A stretch of 64,000 nucleotides of DNA from CAZIKF01 sp964539825 (GTDB taxonomy: Bacteria > Muiribacteriota > UBA6191), in the NCBI GenBank assembly GCA_964539825.1, contig CAZIKF010000025.1:1-64000 (forward strand). Direction: 5' to 3'. Under the pieces are notes generated by a model that searched no databases, had not been told where the DNA came from, and saw nothing but the letters and a program-made list of their open reading frames with translations. Positions 41,241 to 50,701 of this stretch are shown here, in pieces. The translations under genes were made by a program, and so were the position numbers. Each line of letters begins with the position of its first letter. Position 1 is the first letter of the stretch.

Positions 41241-43304
41241 TCACTGTTCTGTAGAAAGCCTTTGGATGGATAGGATGAAATCGAGAGTTTGATGAGAGAT
41301 AAAGCCCCTGGAAAGCAGAATCTCACCCAGTGGCTGGTGCTTTCCATGATCGCGGAATACCGCCTCCTGAACTCGAAGACCTTCCTTTAGCTGTCGTTGG
41401 TCAATCAACGCGAATTTGAGTGCGATGGAGCCAATGAGATAGGAGTCCTTACGAAAGTACAAATGCTCCTGAAGATCTAAACATCTCTTCAATTCATTGG
41501 GGCCGATATAACCTAACTCATAGAGCATTGCACCGAGTTTTATTCCCTTATCTCGAGTCTGAACTTCCAAAGCGTGATTGAGCTGTTCATCTGTGATGAG
41601 AGCCTTAGCCAGAAGAATACCGCCTAATTTGAAGTTTTCCTTTTGCATCAGGTAGGTGTCATCACGCTGATGTTCAAGAACTCCTACCAGGTTATCTTCC
41701 AAGAACTCTAGTTCAAAGGCCTCCTTCTCCGTTAAACCCAGCCTCTTTCTCTGGATCTCTAAAAAACGCCTTTCATCAGGGGTTACAACCTTGTCGGTAT
41801 ACACAATATTAAGATATCCAAGATACTCAGAGAACAGCTTTCGGCGGTTTATAATCCTGAAATCTTCCTCTGTATTGATTCCGAATTGGTCTAGCCCCTC
41901 CTGCAAAATAGGATTTTGAAAATCAATCCGGGCTATCTGCACCAGAATCTCAGTCAGAGACTCTTTATCATCTTTATTAAACAACTCTCTTGCCTTGGCA
42001 ATCCATGTCTTTAGTTCCAATTCCCAGGTCTCGGTATTTCTTAATCCCAAGGTTCTCGCAAGTTCCTGGAGCGTGAACCGCTCCATATCCTGGAGAAAAT
42101 TCGACTGGGTAAGCTCTTCAAAAAGTTCTCGATAAGAATTTTTCCTTTTGGAGGCTTCTTGATCATCTGAAATTCCAAGCTCCTGTTTCACCTTTTCTTC
42201 GATTACTCTTAGCCGTTCCATACCAATATTGAAGACCTTATGCATGATCTGAAGAGCCTGCTCCTCCTTTTCATCCACAATACCCATGGCCCAATAACTG
42301 TATATTTTTCGATAATAGAGTTCCTCATTTTCATTGATAAAAGTGATATCCGTCGGCTTTGACCAGTGATTCTGGAACCATTCGGAAAACTGCTTATCCT
42401 TTAGCACATGATCGCAGTGGTAGTTACTAAAACGCCCATGACCGGCATGAAAACTGGAGTAGAAGTAGAGACTGGTCTCCTTACAATCAACCTCGTTACA
42501 TTCAAACTGGACCAAAAAAGGCGACAGTTCCAGGATTTGAGAATAGGAGTCCTCGGCATCCTCCTTCATTAAAAAGACGGAACCGATACGGGAGCGATTT
42601 GCAACGGACTGTGAGCAGGCAAGATAAGTCTGCCCATAATGGACTCGAAAGAAACCCTTAACCTTCTTCCCATCTGCAACATAGGATTCAAGGGTACCTA
42701 TTTTGTATTCAAACAGGGGGCTGAGCTCTGCTAGAAGGTAGGCTATGGTCTCTCTAAGATAAACATTTCCCAATTCCACCCTGCTTCGGGAGCGATCAAG
42801 GTCCTGGCTGCTGATTCTCTCTTCATAAGCGATCAGTATTTCCAAAATCTCCTGATTGGAGCTGCATTGGAATTCATCTTGTTCAAAATCCTTCTTAAAG
42901 GCTTCAATGGTTTCCGCCATCGCTGAAGAGGAATCCAATTGCCTGCTTAAAAATTCAGAGAGAATGGTGGCGATCTCAATTTTGTCCTCAGACTCCTTTT
43001 CAAACAGGTTCAGAAATTCTTCATTTTCACCACGAACTAAGACTTTTAACCAGATTGCGGATGTGGGAGTAGAAAAGCGTAACAGCGCAGATGTGAGTAG
43101 GTCGGATGCCTCCTTTGAATCACAGGAGCGCAGCAGCGAGATTTTTAATGTTGCCAGGTACCTGACTAACGAACTTGCAACATCCAGGTAAAGGCGATTG
43201 ATATTCATGGAGTTCTCTAATAACTCCGATTCCCGAATCCGCGTAGATAGCGTGGCTAAAAAGGGAGGGAAAAGAAGGAGATTATTTCGATCTAGAAGCC
43301 CCAT
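41241..43304 (-). CDS. TerB-like / MshEN-like (candidate c-di-GMP-binding) protein
   Basis: A 687-residue cytoplasmic protein. Two TerB-like segments are visible, near 330-355 (YYRKIYSYWAMGIVDEKEEQ) and 485-520 (NIVYTDKVVTPDERRFLE), close in pattern to the giant protein's N-terminus. The C-terminal 129 residues hold four helical motifs of the GspE N-terminal (MshEN) type: 559-582 (KLGGILLAKALITDEQLNHA...), 589-612 (KLGAMLYELGYIGPNELKR...), about 623-646 and about 658-681. Tandem 24-residue motifs of this kind bind c-di-GMP in MshE. No ATPase domain is present. The N-terminal 300 residues are unrecognised. It is 77 bases upstream of the giant gene on the same strand. An ATG at 43208 is an alternative start. 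Confidence 0.78.
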   Translation of the reverse strand: MGLLDRNNLLLFPPFLATLSTRIRESELLENSMNINRLYLDVASSLVRYLATLKISLLRSCDSKEASDLLTSALLRFSTPTSAIWLKVLVRGENEEFLNLFEKESEDKIEIATILSEFLSRQLDSSSAMAETIEAFKKDFEQDEFQCSSNQEILEILIAYEERISSQDLDRSRSRVELGNVYLRETIAYLLAELSPLFEYKIGTLESYVADGKKVKGFFRVHYGQTYLACSQSVANRSRIGSVFLMKEDAEDSYSQILELSPFLVQFECNEVDCKETSLYFYSSFHAGHGRFSNYHCDHVLKDKQFSEWFQNHWSKPTDITFINENEELYYRKIYSYWAMGIVDEKEEQALQIMHKVFNIGMERLRVIEEKVKQELGISDDQEASKRKNSYRELFEELTQSNFLQDMERFTLQELARTLGLRNTETWELELKTWIAKARELFNKDDKESLTEILVQIARIDFQNPILQEGLDQFGINTEEDFRIINRRKLFSEYLGYLNIVYTDKVVTPDERRFLEIQRKRLGLTEKEAFELEFLEDNLVGVLEHQRDDTYLMQKENFKLGGILLAKALITDEQLNHALEVQTRDKGIKLGAMLYELGYIGPNELKRCLDLQEHLYFRKDSYLIGSIALKFALIDQRQLKEGLRVQEAVFRDHGKHQPLGEILLSRGFISHQTLDFILSIQRLSTEQ

Positions 43305-43398
43305 TACAAGGTCCGATTATACCGTTAATGAAGTGGTTATTAAAACTATGGTTTTAACAGGATTCTGAATTACCCCTTGTACTCGGTCTAGAAAGGAA

Positions 43399-44871
43399 TC
43401 AAGCCGGGTTAAATTCAGCGGTTGGAGTCGGTTCAGCTTCCAGTTCCTGGCACCTTTTAGCAACTCTATGAGCGCTTTTCATCCAAAATAGGATCAGAAC
43501 CAATGAAAGAGCGATTAGAGCACCGGAAGCTTTTGAGGATATTTGTATGAGGCTGTCGAGCCCCATTTTCGAGAATGCTGCCAGGGCACCTCCCATTCGA
43601 AAAACCGGACCTTCAATCACCGGTTTGAAGCGCAGATTCGCCTCGAAATCGAGCGGAACAAACAAAAGCTCCTTGCCCGTATTATTCCAGGAATAATCAA
43701 AACCTCCGGTAAGGATTTTCAAAAACTGCACCGTATCCAGGTGAATGGGGAAAAACAGGGCCAGAGATGAAAAAAAGTAGAGAACCGGAACAACCAGTAA
43801 AAGGATGGGAAGGCCAAGGGCTTGAATCAATCCCCCTTTTAGAATCAAAAGAAGGACCAGTCCCAGAATATTCTGATAGAGATAGACCTCGCCAAAAAAG
43901 ATTCCCGTTCTTTGCTGAAGCCGATCCTGGAAGCGGGTGAATTCCGCCATGGGGTTTTCAGACCAAGATGGCGGCAGAAGAGAAAGACTCTTGTCGAGCA
44001 TCTTCTGACGCCCCTCCCCCCCGGCATGTTTGATGCTTAAAACCACATTGACGAGGGTATCTCCCCTTTCCGATATCCCCATTTGATCTTCCTTGAAATA
44101 TTCAGCAATGATCACTTCCCTGGTAAGTTCCCTCTCGATCTTGGCGTTGGTGGTATAGTCAAAAACACTTCGACAGAATGTGAGAGAAAAAACCAGGATA
44201 GCTATGGTGAGCAAATATCTGTTGGAGAAGAGATCCCCGAGCTTTCCCCTGGAAACCCGTGCGGCCTCAATCCCCGGTCTACTCTGCTCTTTAGCGGATA
44301 TGGGCCTCGCCATTTCTAAGAAAAAATAAGCAAGGAGCAGCGTCAGGGTCGAGAACAACAAATTAGGCCCAAAAGCTCCCTGTTCAAAGATATGCAGTGA
44401 AATTCTAGAACCAACCAGTGCCCCAAGAATCGCCCCCATCCAGATGAAAGCGTAGCTCTTTCTGCCTCCCTGCGCGGAAAAGCGCTGGTTCGTAACTCCC
44501 CACAATAGAGACAGACATAGCAGAAAATAAACCGAGGCCCACAAACAAAATAAGATAATAACAAGTTTAGAAGGCTGGTTCAGAAATGCCCCAAAGACGA
44601 GATGGATGACTGCAACAGCAGGAAAGGTCACACGCAAAACCCGTGTTCGATCAATGTGACTTAACACCTGGTGAAAAGCGTGGGTTAAGAGAAAGGAAGA
44701 ACCAATGACCAGGAGATGAAAAATCGGCAGAAAGTCGGCACCAAACTCCCTGAAATAGAGTGCTTCTCGAAGCGGCTTGATGAGGTAATAGGAGCTCAGG
44801 AGAGTGAAAAGAGCCAGAAAGGTAAAAAAGGCCTTCCTTCTCTCGTTTGAAGGTACTCCCAGAAATCCCAT
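43399..44871 (-). CDS. Nucleotide-transporter-like (TLC/Npt) membrane protein
   Basis: A 490-residue polytopic membrane protein with about ten hydrophobic helices. The N-terminus, RRKAFFTFLALFTLLSSYYLIKPLREALYFREFGADFLPIF, broken by a long soluble loop near 240-310, resembles the ATP/ADP translocase (TLC/Npt) family and related MFS-like relatives. In obligate intracellular bacteria such proteins exchange nucleotides with the host; free-living bacteria also carry relatives whose substrate is unclear. The proline symporter gene lies upstream, 37 bases away on the same strand, so the two may be one operon. Substrate cannot be decided here. Confidence 0.8.
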   Translation of the reverse strand: MGFLGVPSNERRKAFFTFLALFTLLSSYYLIKPLREALYFREFGADFLPIFHLLVIGSSFLLTHAFHQVLSHIDRTRVLRVTFPAVAVIHLVFGAFLNQPSKLVIILFCLWASVYFLLCLSLLWGVTNQRFSAQGGRKSYAFIWMGAILGALVGSRISLHIFEQGAFGPNLLFSTLTLLLAYFFLEMARPISAKEQSRPGIEAARVSRGKLGDLFSNRYLLTIAILVFSLTFCRSVFDYTTNAKIERELTREVIIAEYFKEDQMGISERGDTLVNVVLSIKHAGGEGRQKMLDKSLSLLPPSWSENPMAEFTRFQDRLQQRTGIFFGEVYLYQNILGLVLLLILKGGLIQALGLPILLLVVPVLYFFSSLALFFPIHLDTVQFLKILTGGFDYSWNNTGKELLFVPLDFEANLRFKPVIEGPVFRMGGALAAFSKMGLDSLIQISSKASGALIALSLVLILFWMKSAHRVAKRCQELEAEPTPTAEFNPA

Positions 44872-44908
44872 GAAGGAGTCCAGGACTTTGAAACTGGAGG
44901 TTTTTATT

Positions 44909-46375
44909 TTAGCTCCCGGTAGAGGCGGTTTGTTGTCGATCCCTGGTCAATAAGCTCACAGCGATGATTACCAGAAAATTCAGAAGAAAAATAGAGAATC
45001 GCTCAGGAGCAACCGCCTGCCATGCGGTGTTCTTCCAAAGAATGGTTCCCAGGGAGCCAAATAACAACCCCGCTATCACACCATTACGAGTCAAGCTCTT
45101 CCAGTAAAGAGATAAGACCACCAGGGGCCCAAAGGTGGAACCCAAACCACCCCAGGCATAGGAGACCATCTGGAAAATGATTTCCTGTGAAGTATAAGCC
45201 AGGTAAAATGCACATAGACAAACAACTGTTGTCATGACTCGGGAAATCAAAAGTAATTTTGCCTCGCCTGGCTCCTGGCGCAAGGTCTTGTGATAAATAT
45301 CCTCACATACCGCTGATGAGACCACCAGAAGTTGAGTGTCAGCTGTGGACATCATGGCAGCAATCGCTCCGCAGATCAAAATACCTGCCAGCCATGCCGG
45401 GACATAATACTTGGCGAAAAAGGGCATTAGTTTGTCTGAATTCGCACCCTCGCCCAGAATACCCGCTTCCGTTAGCTGCTCAGGAGTAAAAGCCACAATA
45501 GCGATAAGGCCCAGCAAGACAGCACCCCCAAAAGCAGGAACTACCCAGGCCGATGCGATCCGAAACCCTTTTCTCACGTCTTCTCTGGAAGGCATGGCCA
45601 TAAAGCGAGTGAGAAGATGGGGCTGTCCCACGTAACCAAAACCCCAGCTCGCTCCGGCAAGAATAAAAAGTAGAGCTCCCACCCCCGTTTCTCCATGAGT
45701 CCAGGAAGTGATTTCTGTTGAGGTTAGTGCGGAAAACCTATCCAGAAATACCCCCACTCCACCCATTTCCATGATTGCGGCAACGGGCAGAATAACAAGG
45801 GTTGCCACCATCAAAATCGCCTGGATCATATCGGTCCAAACCACCGCCACAAATCCTCCGAGTATGGTGTAGGTCAGGACAACGGCAGCCCCGATCATAA
45901 TTCCTGTTCCTTTCTCCATACCAAAGGTAGCGTTGAGGATAGTTCCCGCTGCGGCAAAACCGGAGGAGACATAAAAAGTGTAGAAAAACATGGAGACCAA
46001 TGCACCAAGAAGTAGGATGATCCGGCAATTGGAAAACATGGATGAAAGTAATTCAGGAAGAGTCAAAGCACCACAATTGGCGGAAGCCGCCCTGATCTTT
46101 TCAGAAATGAAAATCCAGGAGCATAGAATTCCTATTACTGAACCAAGTGCTGTCCAGGCTTCTCCCAGTCCTACGGTTAATGCTGCTGCGGGAAGACCAA
46201 GGAGAAGCCAGGCTGATTCTCCAGATGCCCTCTCTGAGAAAGCCAGCAAATAACCATTAATGGAGCGGCCCCCAAGGAGCCAGTCTTCATTGGTTTTATT
46301 CCTACTGCTGGCCACAAAACCTATGACCAAAACCACCACAAGATATGCTATGAAACCGATTAATGTTGCATCCAT
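44909..46375 (-). CDS. putP: Sodium/proline symporter
   Basis: A 488-residue sodium/solute symporter (SSS) family protein with about 13 hydrophobic helices. The PutP signature is clear: EDWLLGGRSINGYLLAFSERASGESAWLLLGLPAAAL, then SWGFGYVGQPHLLTRFMAM, ICGAIAAMMSTADTQLLVVSSAV and SYAWGGLGSTFGPLVVLSLYW, the last two contributing to Na+ and substrate sites. It imports proline with Na+ across the inner membrane. It is divergent from the YiiX-like gene across about 70 bases. Compatible solute and carbon source are both likely uses. Confidence 0.93.
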   Translation of the reverse strand: MDATLIGFIAYLVVVLVIGFVASSRNKTNEDWLLGGRSINGYLLAFSERASGESAWLLLGLPAAALTVGLGEAWTALGSVIGILCSWIFISEKIRAASANCGALTLPELLSSMFSNCRIILLLGALVSMFFYTFYVSSGFAAAGTILNATFGMEKGTGIMIGAAVVLTYTILGGFVAVVWTDMIQAILMVATLVILPVAAIMEMGGVGVFLDRFSALTSTEITSWTHGETGVGALLFILAGASWGFGYVGQPHLLTRFMAMPSREDVRKGFRIASAWVVPAFGGAVLLGLIAIVAFTPEQLTEAGILGEGANSDKLMPFFAKYYVPAWLAGILICGAIAAMMSTADTQLLVVSSAVCEDIYHKTLRQEPGEAKLLLISRVMTTVVCLCAFYLAYTSQEIIFQMVSYAWGGLGSTFGPLVVLSLYWKSLTRNGVIAGLLFGSLGTILWKNTAWQAVAPERFSIFLLNFLVIIAVSLLTRDRQQTASTGS

Positions 46376-46447
46376 GGCTCCATTCTAGCAAAAGCATTGC
46401 CCCATGAAAGATTGACAGAATTCAAACCAGCCGTAAAATGCACTCAA

Positions 46448-47083
46448 ATGAGCCGTATTGTCCTTTTCCTTCTCATTCACTGCCTGGCCTACAGCCAGTG
46501 GGAGCCGAAACCTGGTGATATACTCTTCCAGCGCCTTTCGAGTTCCTTCGGTTCGGCCGTGGAGGGAACCACGGGCTCTCTTTGGAGCCATGTAGGAATC
46601 CTCAAGAAAGAAGAAGGAAAGTGGCTTGTAGTCGAAGCCATCCCGCCCAGGGTTAGAAAAACCCCCCTTGATCTTTATTTGAAACGATGCAAAAACCGCT
46701 ATGCGGTGAGCAGACTGATCCAATGGGAAAAAAATGAGCTTCAAACAATGATTGAAAGGGCCGAATCGCACCTCGGAAAACCCTATGATGGAGTTTTCGT
46801 ACTTGATGATACCCTAGAGATTTATTGTTCAGAACTCGTCTATGACGCTATCAATCATGTCAGGGGAAAAGGAAGCCTCAAGGGTAAGCCTATGGACTTT
46901 TCAGGGGCTTTAGAATACTGGAAGAAGTATTTTGAGAGGAAAAACCGTCCCATTCCCCAGGGGAAACCGGGAATCTCTCCTGAAGCGGTATACCTCTACA
47001 AACAATCCCAGGTGGTATACCACTACAAGAAAGAGCAGGGAATTTCCAAACGAGTAGAGGTCTTTGAGCTTCTATATCAATGA
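46448..47083 (+). CDS. YiiX/YebB-like permuted NlpC/P60 cysteine hydrolase
   Basis: A 211-residue secreted protein (signal peptide MSRIVLFLLIHCLAYS). PGDILFQRLSSSFGSAVEGTTGSLWSHVGIL places a catalytic His at 48, and LEIYCSELVYDAI places the catalytic Cys at 127, the order of the circularly permuted NlpC/P60 (YiiX-type) family. Relatives are thought to act on amides or acyl groups; the substrate here is unknown. The ATG at 46448 begins the signal peptide; an upstream in-frame TTG at 46397 adds 17 polar residues and is less likely. Convergent with the PLD gene. Confidence 0.88.
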   Translation: MSRIVLFLLIHCLAYSQWEPKPGDILFQRLSSSFGSAVEGTTGSLWSHVGILKKEEGKWLVVEAIPPRVRKTPLDLYLKRCKNRYAVSRLIQWEKNELQTMIERAESHLGKPYDGVFVLDDTLEIYCSELVYDAINHVRGKGSLKGKPMDFSGALEYWKKYFERKNRPIPQGKPGISPEAVYLYKQSQVVYHYKKEQGISKRVEVFELLYQ

Positions 47084-47149
47084 AATTCAGAGTCAGTAGA
47101 AATTTGGATTCTGCTATCAAAACCTGATTCCTTCTACCAGATACTTTCC

Positions 47150-48760
47150 CTAAATCAAGGGACGGAAAAGAGCTCCGACCTTTCCTAGTAAAAAGAAGAG
47201 TTTGTCCTTGATCCAGCCCTTATTTAGACTGGGCAGAACCCTTTTGATGATCTTCCCATTCTCATCGCGGATTACCTGGTAGCGCGTAGTCTGCGCAAGG
47301 TCCTTCTCTACAAGTAGACGATTTCTCTGGGCAAAATCACGAGACTTAATCATCGCAACAATTTCCGAATTGACCCGTTCGCTTTGCTGATCAAGGTTAT
47401 AAGTTCCAATAACCGTGATGGACCCATCGATGATGAAAACCTTGGCATGAAGATGGCTGCCCGTACGTCCATAAATTTGTACTTCGGGGGGCATGACTTC
47501 GACAATATCGCGTAAATCACGGGCAAACACAGCCTGGACAACCAGGGTATCCAGGGTTGAGCTTTGGGGACTATTGGTAAGTAATACCAGTCTAACCCCT
47601 CTTTCTACCGCCCGAGTTAGAGCTTCTTTCCCTATGTCAGAGAGAACCACGTATGCGTTTTGAATGATAATTTCTTCTTCAGCATTCTCAACGAGTTCCA
47701 ACAAAGTAGGTCCTATTTCGTCCTTAACCTCTGCACTAGCCCTGGAATTCTTATCCAGAATTGTGACTGGCAGCTCGCGCTGACCCTGAAAAGGAACCCA
47801 GGTCGAATAGTTTTTTAGAAGGCTAAACTTTGAGATCTTCTCATTTAGCTCTTCTATGATATGGGCTAGTGCCGGTACAGCCTCTGGATTGAGCATTGAC
47901 TCTGAGCTCATCCATCTTTTCATTACTTTAGCTGCCAAGAACAGATAGCGGACCTTTTCCTGGTCAATCGCTTCCTCACTGAGAATCTCTTGATTTTTAA
48001 GCCTGACATACTCTTCCTCAAAGGCAACCTGAATCTGGGAAATGACATCCTCCCCTTCCAGAAGTACATCCGTGTCTCGGTAGGCCTTCTCATTGTCCTT
48101 CTCATCAGCGAGATAATCCTTGGAGATATTCCTTCCGCCCACAATGGTTCTCTTGCTGTCCACAATCATTATTTTGTCGTGGTTGGAAGCCAGAACAACA
48201 CTGATATCCTTAAAGAAGTTGAGTGTGATCGGCATCTTTAAAAACGCCCCCAGGCTCATGCGGGGATTAAAGACTTTCACGTGCACATTTCCTGTTTTGA
48301 CGAGTTCCTTGAGAAACTCTCCACCGTATTCACTTTTGACCAGGGAACCGGTTCCAAAGTCATCTACCATTAGCCTGATCTGGACACCAGCCCGAGCCTT
48401 TTTTAACAAGATTCCCATCATGGCGTGACCAAAGATGTCGTCCTTGACAATAAAGTATTGGATATCGATCGTCTTCCTGGCTGACTGAAGTAGATGCCAC
48501 CTGGCGTACCAGGCCTCCATATTGTCAGTAATCAGGCGGGCCCTGGTATTGCTTGAATCACCAAATTTATGGGTATACCAGCGTTCCACAGCCCGCTCCG
48601 GTGCATGGAAATCAAGGGCCTTCAGGGAATTAGGTTGAGCTAATTCGGGAGAATAGGGAACACCGTAGAGCTGATGAAAAATGGATACCCTGCTCTGATC
48701 ATCGCTAATTGAGCTGAAAATAGTGGTAAGGAATAAAGGAACAAGCAGAAAACGTTTCAT
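47150..48760 (-). CDS. Secreted phospholipase D-like protein (cardiolipin-synthase type)
   Basis: A 536-residue protein with a signal peptide (KRFLLVPLFLTTIFSS). Both PLD HKD motifs are complete: HDKIMIVD with His194, Lys196 and Asp201, and HAKVFIID with His438, Lys440 and Asp445. ARLITDNMEAWYARWHLLQSARKTIDIQYFIV is typical of the cardiolipin synthase/YmdC-like branch. Activity should be phosphodiesterase or transphosphatidylation in the envelope. The ATG at 48760 has GGAG five bases upstream; a longer frame to 48829 would place the signal peptide internally. It lies about 120 bases from the DCC gene on the same strand. Confidence 0.9.
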   Translation of the reverse strand: MKRFLLVPLFLTTIFSSISDDQSRVSIFHQLYGVPYSPELAQPNSLKALDFHAPERAVERWYTHKFGDSSNTRARLITDNMEAWYARWHLLQSARKTIDIQYFIVKDDIFGHAMMGILLKKARAGVQIRLMVDDFGTGSLVKSEYGGEFLKELVKTGNVHVKVFNPRMSLGAFLKMPITLNFFKDISVVLASNHDKIMIVDSKRTIVGGRNISKDYLADEKDNEKAYRDTDVLLEGEDVISQIQVAFEEEYVRLKNQEILSEEAIDQEKVRYLFLAAKVMKRWMSSESMLNPEAVPALAHIIEELNEKISKFSLLKNYSTWVPFQGQRELPVTILDKNSRASAEVKDEIGPTLLELVENAEEEIIIQNAYVVLSDIGKEALTRAVERGVRLVLLTNSPQSSTLDTLVVQAVFARDLRDIVEVMPPEVQIYGRTGSHLHAKVFIIDGSITVIGTYNLDQQSERVNSEIVAMIKSRDFAQRNRLLVEKDLAQTTRYQVIRDENGKIIKRVLPSLNKGWIKDKLFFLLGKVGALFRPLI

Positions 48761-48880
48761 AATGACTCCAACTGTGCGACACAATCCGCACCACCTAGTC
48801 CTACGATTAGATCTTAAAAGGAGTTTCACTCCTGTGTAAATAGATGGAGAAGGAATGAAAATTATTCTGCTCTGAATAAT

Positions 48881-49234
48881 CTATTTCCTACACTTCCGAC
48901 ATCCTCTACGAAACCTGTTGGCAATCCGGTAAAACAGACCCAGGGATTTTTTTCCAGCTCCACTTTCAATCATCCAGCGCATGGGAGAGAGTTTAGGAGC
49001 AAGCTTTATTACTTTCTCAATTGCCTTAGAACCACGAAAAACACTTCCATCTTCTCCGATCAAATGTACCTCTTTGAGAAGCTCTTCTTCAGGGATGGAA
49101 GGGTCGAGTTGTACGTATCGCTGCAAGGGGACCACCTCCAGTAGAGTGGCATCGCCAAAGCGTCTGGTTGCGTCAGCAAACCGAACACAAAGCGGACAGT
49201 CCGCATCAAAAAGGAGCCGATACTTAAGGCTCAT
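48881..49234 (-). CDS. DCC-family thiol-disulfide oxidoreductase-like protein (DUF393)
   Basis: A 117-residue protein starting MSLKYRLLFDADCPLCVRFADATRRF, the DxxCPxC signature of the DCC/DUF393 family, with a thioredoxin-like fold predicted by the family. SVFRGSKAIEKVIKLAPKLSPMRWM is the conserved second region, and the end is basic and Cys-rich (RGCRKCRK). I start at the ATG at 49234 because it begins the family domain; longer frames would overlap the M16 gene, which ends at 49242. Physiological partner unknown. It is the last gene after the M16 pair. Confidence 0.88.
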   Translation of the reverse strand: MSLKYRLLFDADCPLCVRFADATRRFGDATLLEVVPLQRYVQLDPSIPEEELLKEVHLIGEDGSVFRGSKAIEKVIKLAPKLSPMRWMIESGAGKKSLGLFYRIANRFRRGCRKCRK

Positions 49235-49241
49235 GGAGACG

Positions 49242-50699
49242 TCAGCGGGAAAGACTGGCTGATTTTCCGGCCTTGCCGCTCCCACTACCGTAATCCGGTA
49301 ATTTGATTTCTTTAAAAGACCCGAACTCTTTCTCAATTTCGGCGCGTACTTTGGCAAAATCCCCTACCAAAAGAATCTTCAGACCATCAGATTTAAAGTA
49401 CTCCCTCGCCACACGCTGCACATCTTTCACCGTTACCGCTTCAATCGCCTTCAGATAGGTTTCCATGAAATCGTCCGGAAGACCGGCTTGCTCGAAGAAA
49501 AGAATGCGGCTGGCAACCTGATGTCGGGTCGCGAATTTGAATACGAATTGGTTCACGATTGTATTTCGCGCCAGTTCCAGTTCCTCGTTGCTAACCGGCT
49601 GATCCTGTATTTTTTTAATGGCCGAGAGTATTTCCCTGAGAGACTGCACAGACCCTTCGGTCTTGGTTCCGCAATCAACGCCGATGGTACTGTAGAAAAC
49701 ATCGGCACCAATCCAGGAATAAACCGAATAGGCGAGTCCTAGCTCGGTACGAATCCGTTTCATGAGTCGGGAGTTAAAACCGCCGCCGCCCAGGATTCGA
49801 TCCATGACCATGAGAGGAAAGAGGTCTGGATTGGAGAGTTTGATCGACTTATGTCCAATTCGAATTTTTACCTGGGGTACGCTTTTCTGAACAAAATACC
49901 GCTCAGCTTTAAATTCACGCGTCACCTTTGGGGGATCAACAAGCTTTCTACCAGTTGGCTTCCATTGTGCAAGATAGGGTGAGAGCATCGATTCCAGAGT
50001 TTTTAGATCTACATCTCCTACCACCAACAGCTGGCTTCCATCAGGCTGAAACCTCTTCCGATGGCTGTTAATCAGGTTATCTCTGCTGATAGAACCAATG
50101 GTTTCCATCGTGGTTTCATTCCCTTCGGGATGGGGACGGTAGACAATATTGGCGAATTTTCTGCGTGCGATTCCCGCCGCGTCGTCATCTCGTCTGCGAA
50201 TAGACTCCAGTGCGTTCTTCTTTTCCAGGTCAAAACGAGAGGGATCAAAACGCGGATGCAGGGCAACCTCAAAAAACAGATCCAGAATATTCTTAAAATC
50301 GGTGCGTAAACACTTCAATGAAACCGTCTGATAACGCGACTGGGCGCCGGTATCAATTTCCGCTCCCAGGGACTCCAATTGCATATCCAGCTCATCAGGG
50401 GTCAAGTGCCGTGTACCGCCGGCGATCTGTACGGTTGAGAGCAGAGAGGAAAGACCTGTGGCCGCAGCAGGATCCCGATGGGACCCACCTGGCACATACA
50501 GGGTGGCTCTTACGATTGGAAGAGAGGAATCCTGCGCATAAAAGAGCTCCATTCCGTTTGAGAGTATTTTTCTCGTGATCTCAGGAATTTTTAGCGTAAG
50601 CTCTTTAAACTGCAGTGATTCATGGGGCAAGGGTGTCATTGCGGAAAGGATGGTTCCCAACAGCATGAAAGATAGGAATATTCGAAGATAGTGATTCAT
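49242..50699 (-). CDS. M16-family peptidase-like protein, zinc site absent
   Basis: A 485-residue secreted or periplasmic M16 (pitrilysin) homologue with signal peptide (YLRIFLSFMLLGTILSAM). Where the active relative has HxxEH, this one reads GLSSLLSTVQIAGGTRHL, so the two His and the Glu are missing. The rest (GAEIDTGAQSRYQTVSLKC, MVMDRILGGGGFNSRLMKRIRTELGLAYSVYSW) is intact and matches the substrate-handling half of M16B proteins. It starts 3 bases from the active M16 gene. Such inactive partners form a heterodimer with the zinc-bearing subunit in related systems, so this is very probably a beta-type partner. Confidence 0.9.
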   Translation of the reverse strand: MNHYLRIFLSFMLLGTILSAMTPLPHESLQFKELTLKIPEITRKILSNGMELFYAQDSSLPIVRATLYVPGGSHRDPAAATGLSSLLSTVQIAGGTRHLTPDELDMQLESLGAEIDTGAQSRYQTVSLKCLRTDFKNILDLFFEVALHPRFDPSRFDLEKKNALESIRRRDDDAAGIARRKFANIVYRPHPEGNETTMETIGSISRDNLINSHRKRFQPDGSQLLVVGDVDLKTLESMLSPYLAQWKPTGRKLVDPPKVTREFKAERYFVQKSVPQVKIRIGHKSIKLSNPDLFPLMVMDRILGGGGFNSRLMKRIRTELGLAYSVYSWIGADVFYSTIGVDCGTKTEGSVQSLREILSAIKKIQDQPVSNEELELARNTIVNQFVFKFATRHQVASRILFFEQAGLPDDFMETYLKAIEAVTVKDVQRVAREYFKSDGLKILLVGDFAKVRAEIEKEFGSFKEIKLPDYGSGSGKAGKSASLSR

Positions 50700-50701
50700 C
50701 T

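Noticed and set aside
49242..50699. Second active M16 peptidase
   Set aside because: The HxxEH position reads LLSTV, so zinc cannot be bound there.
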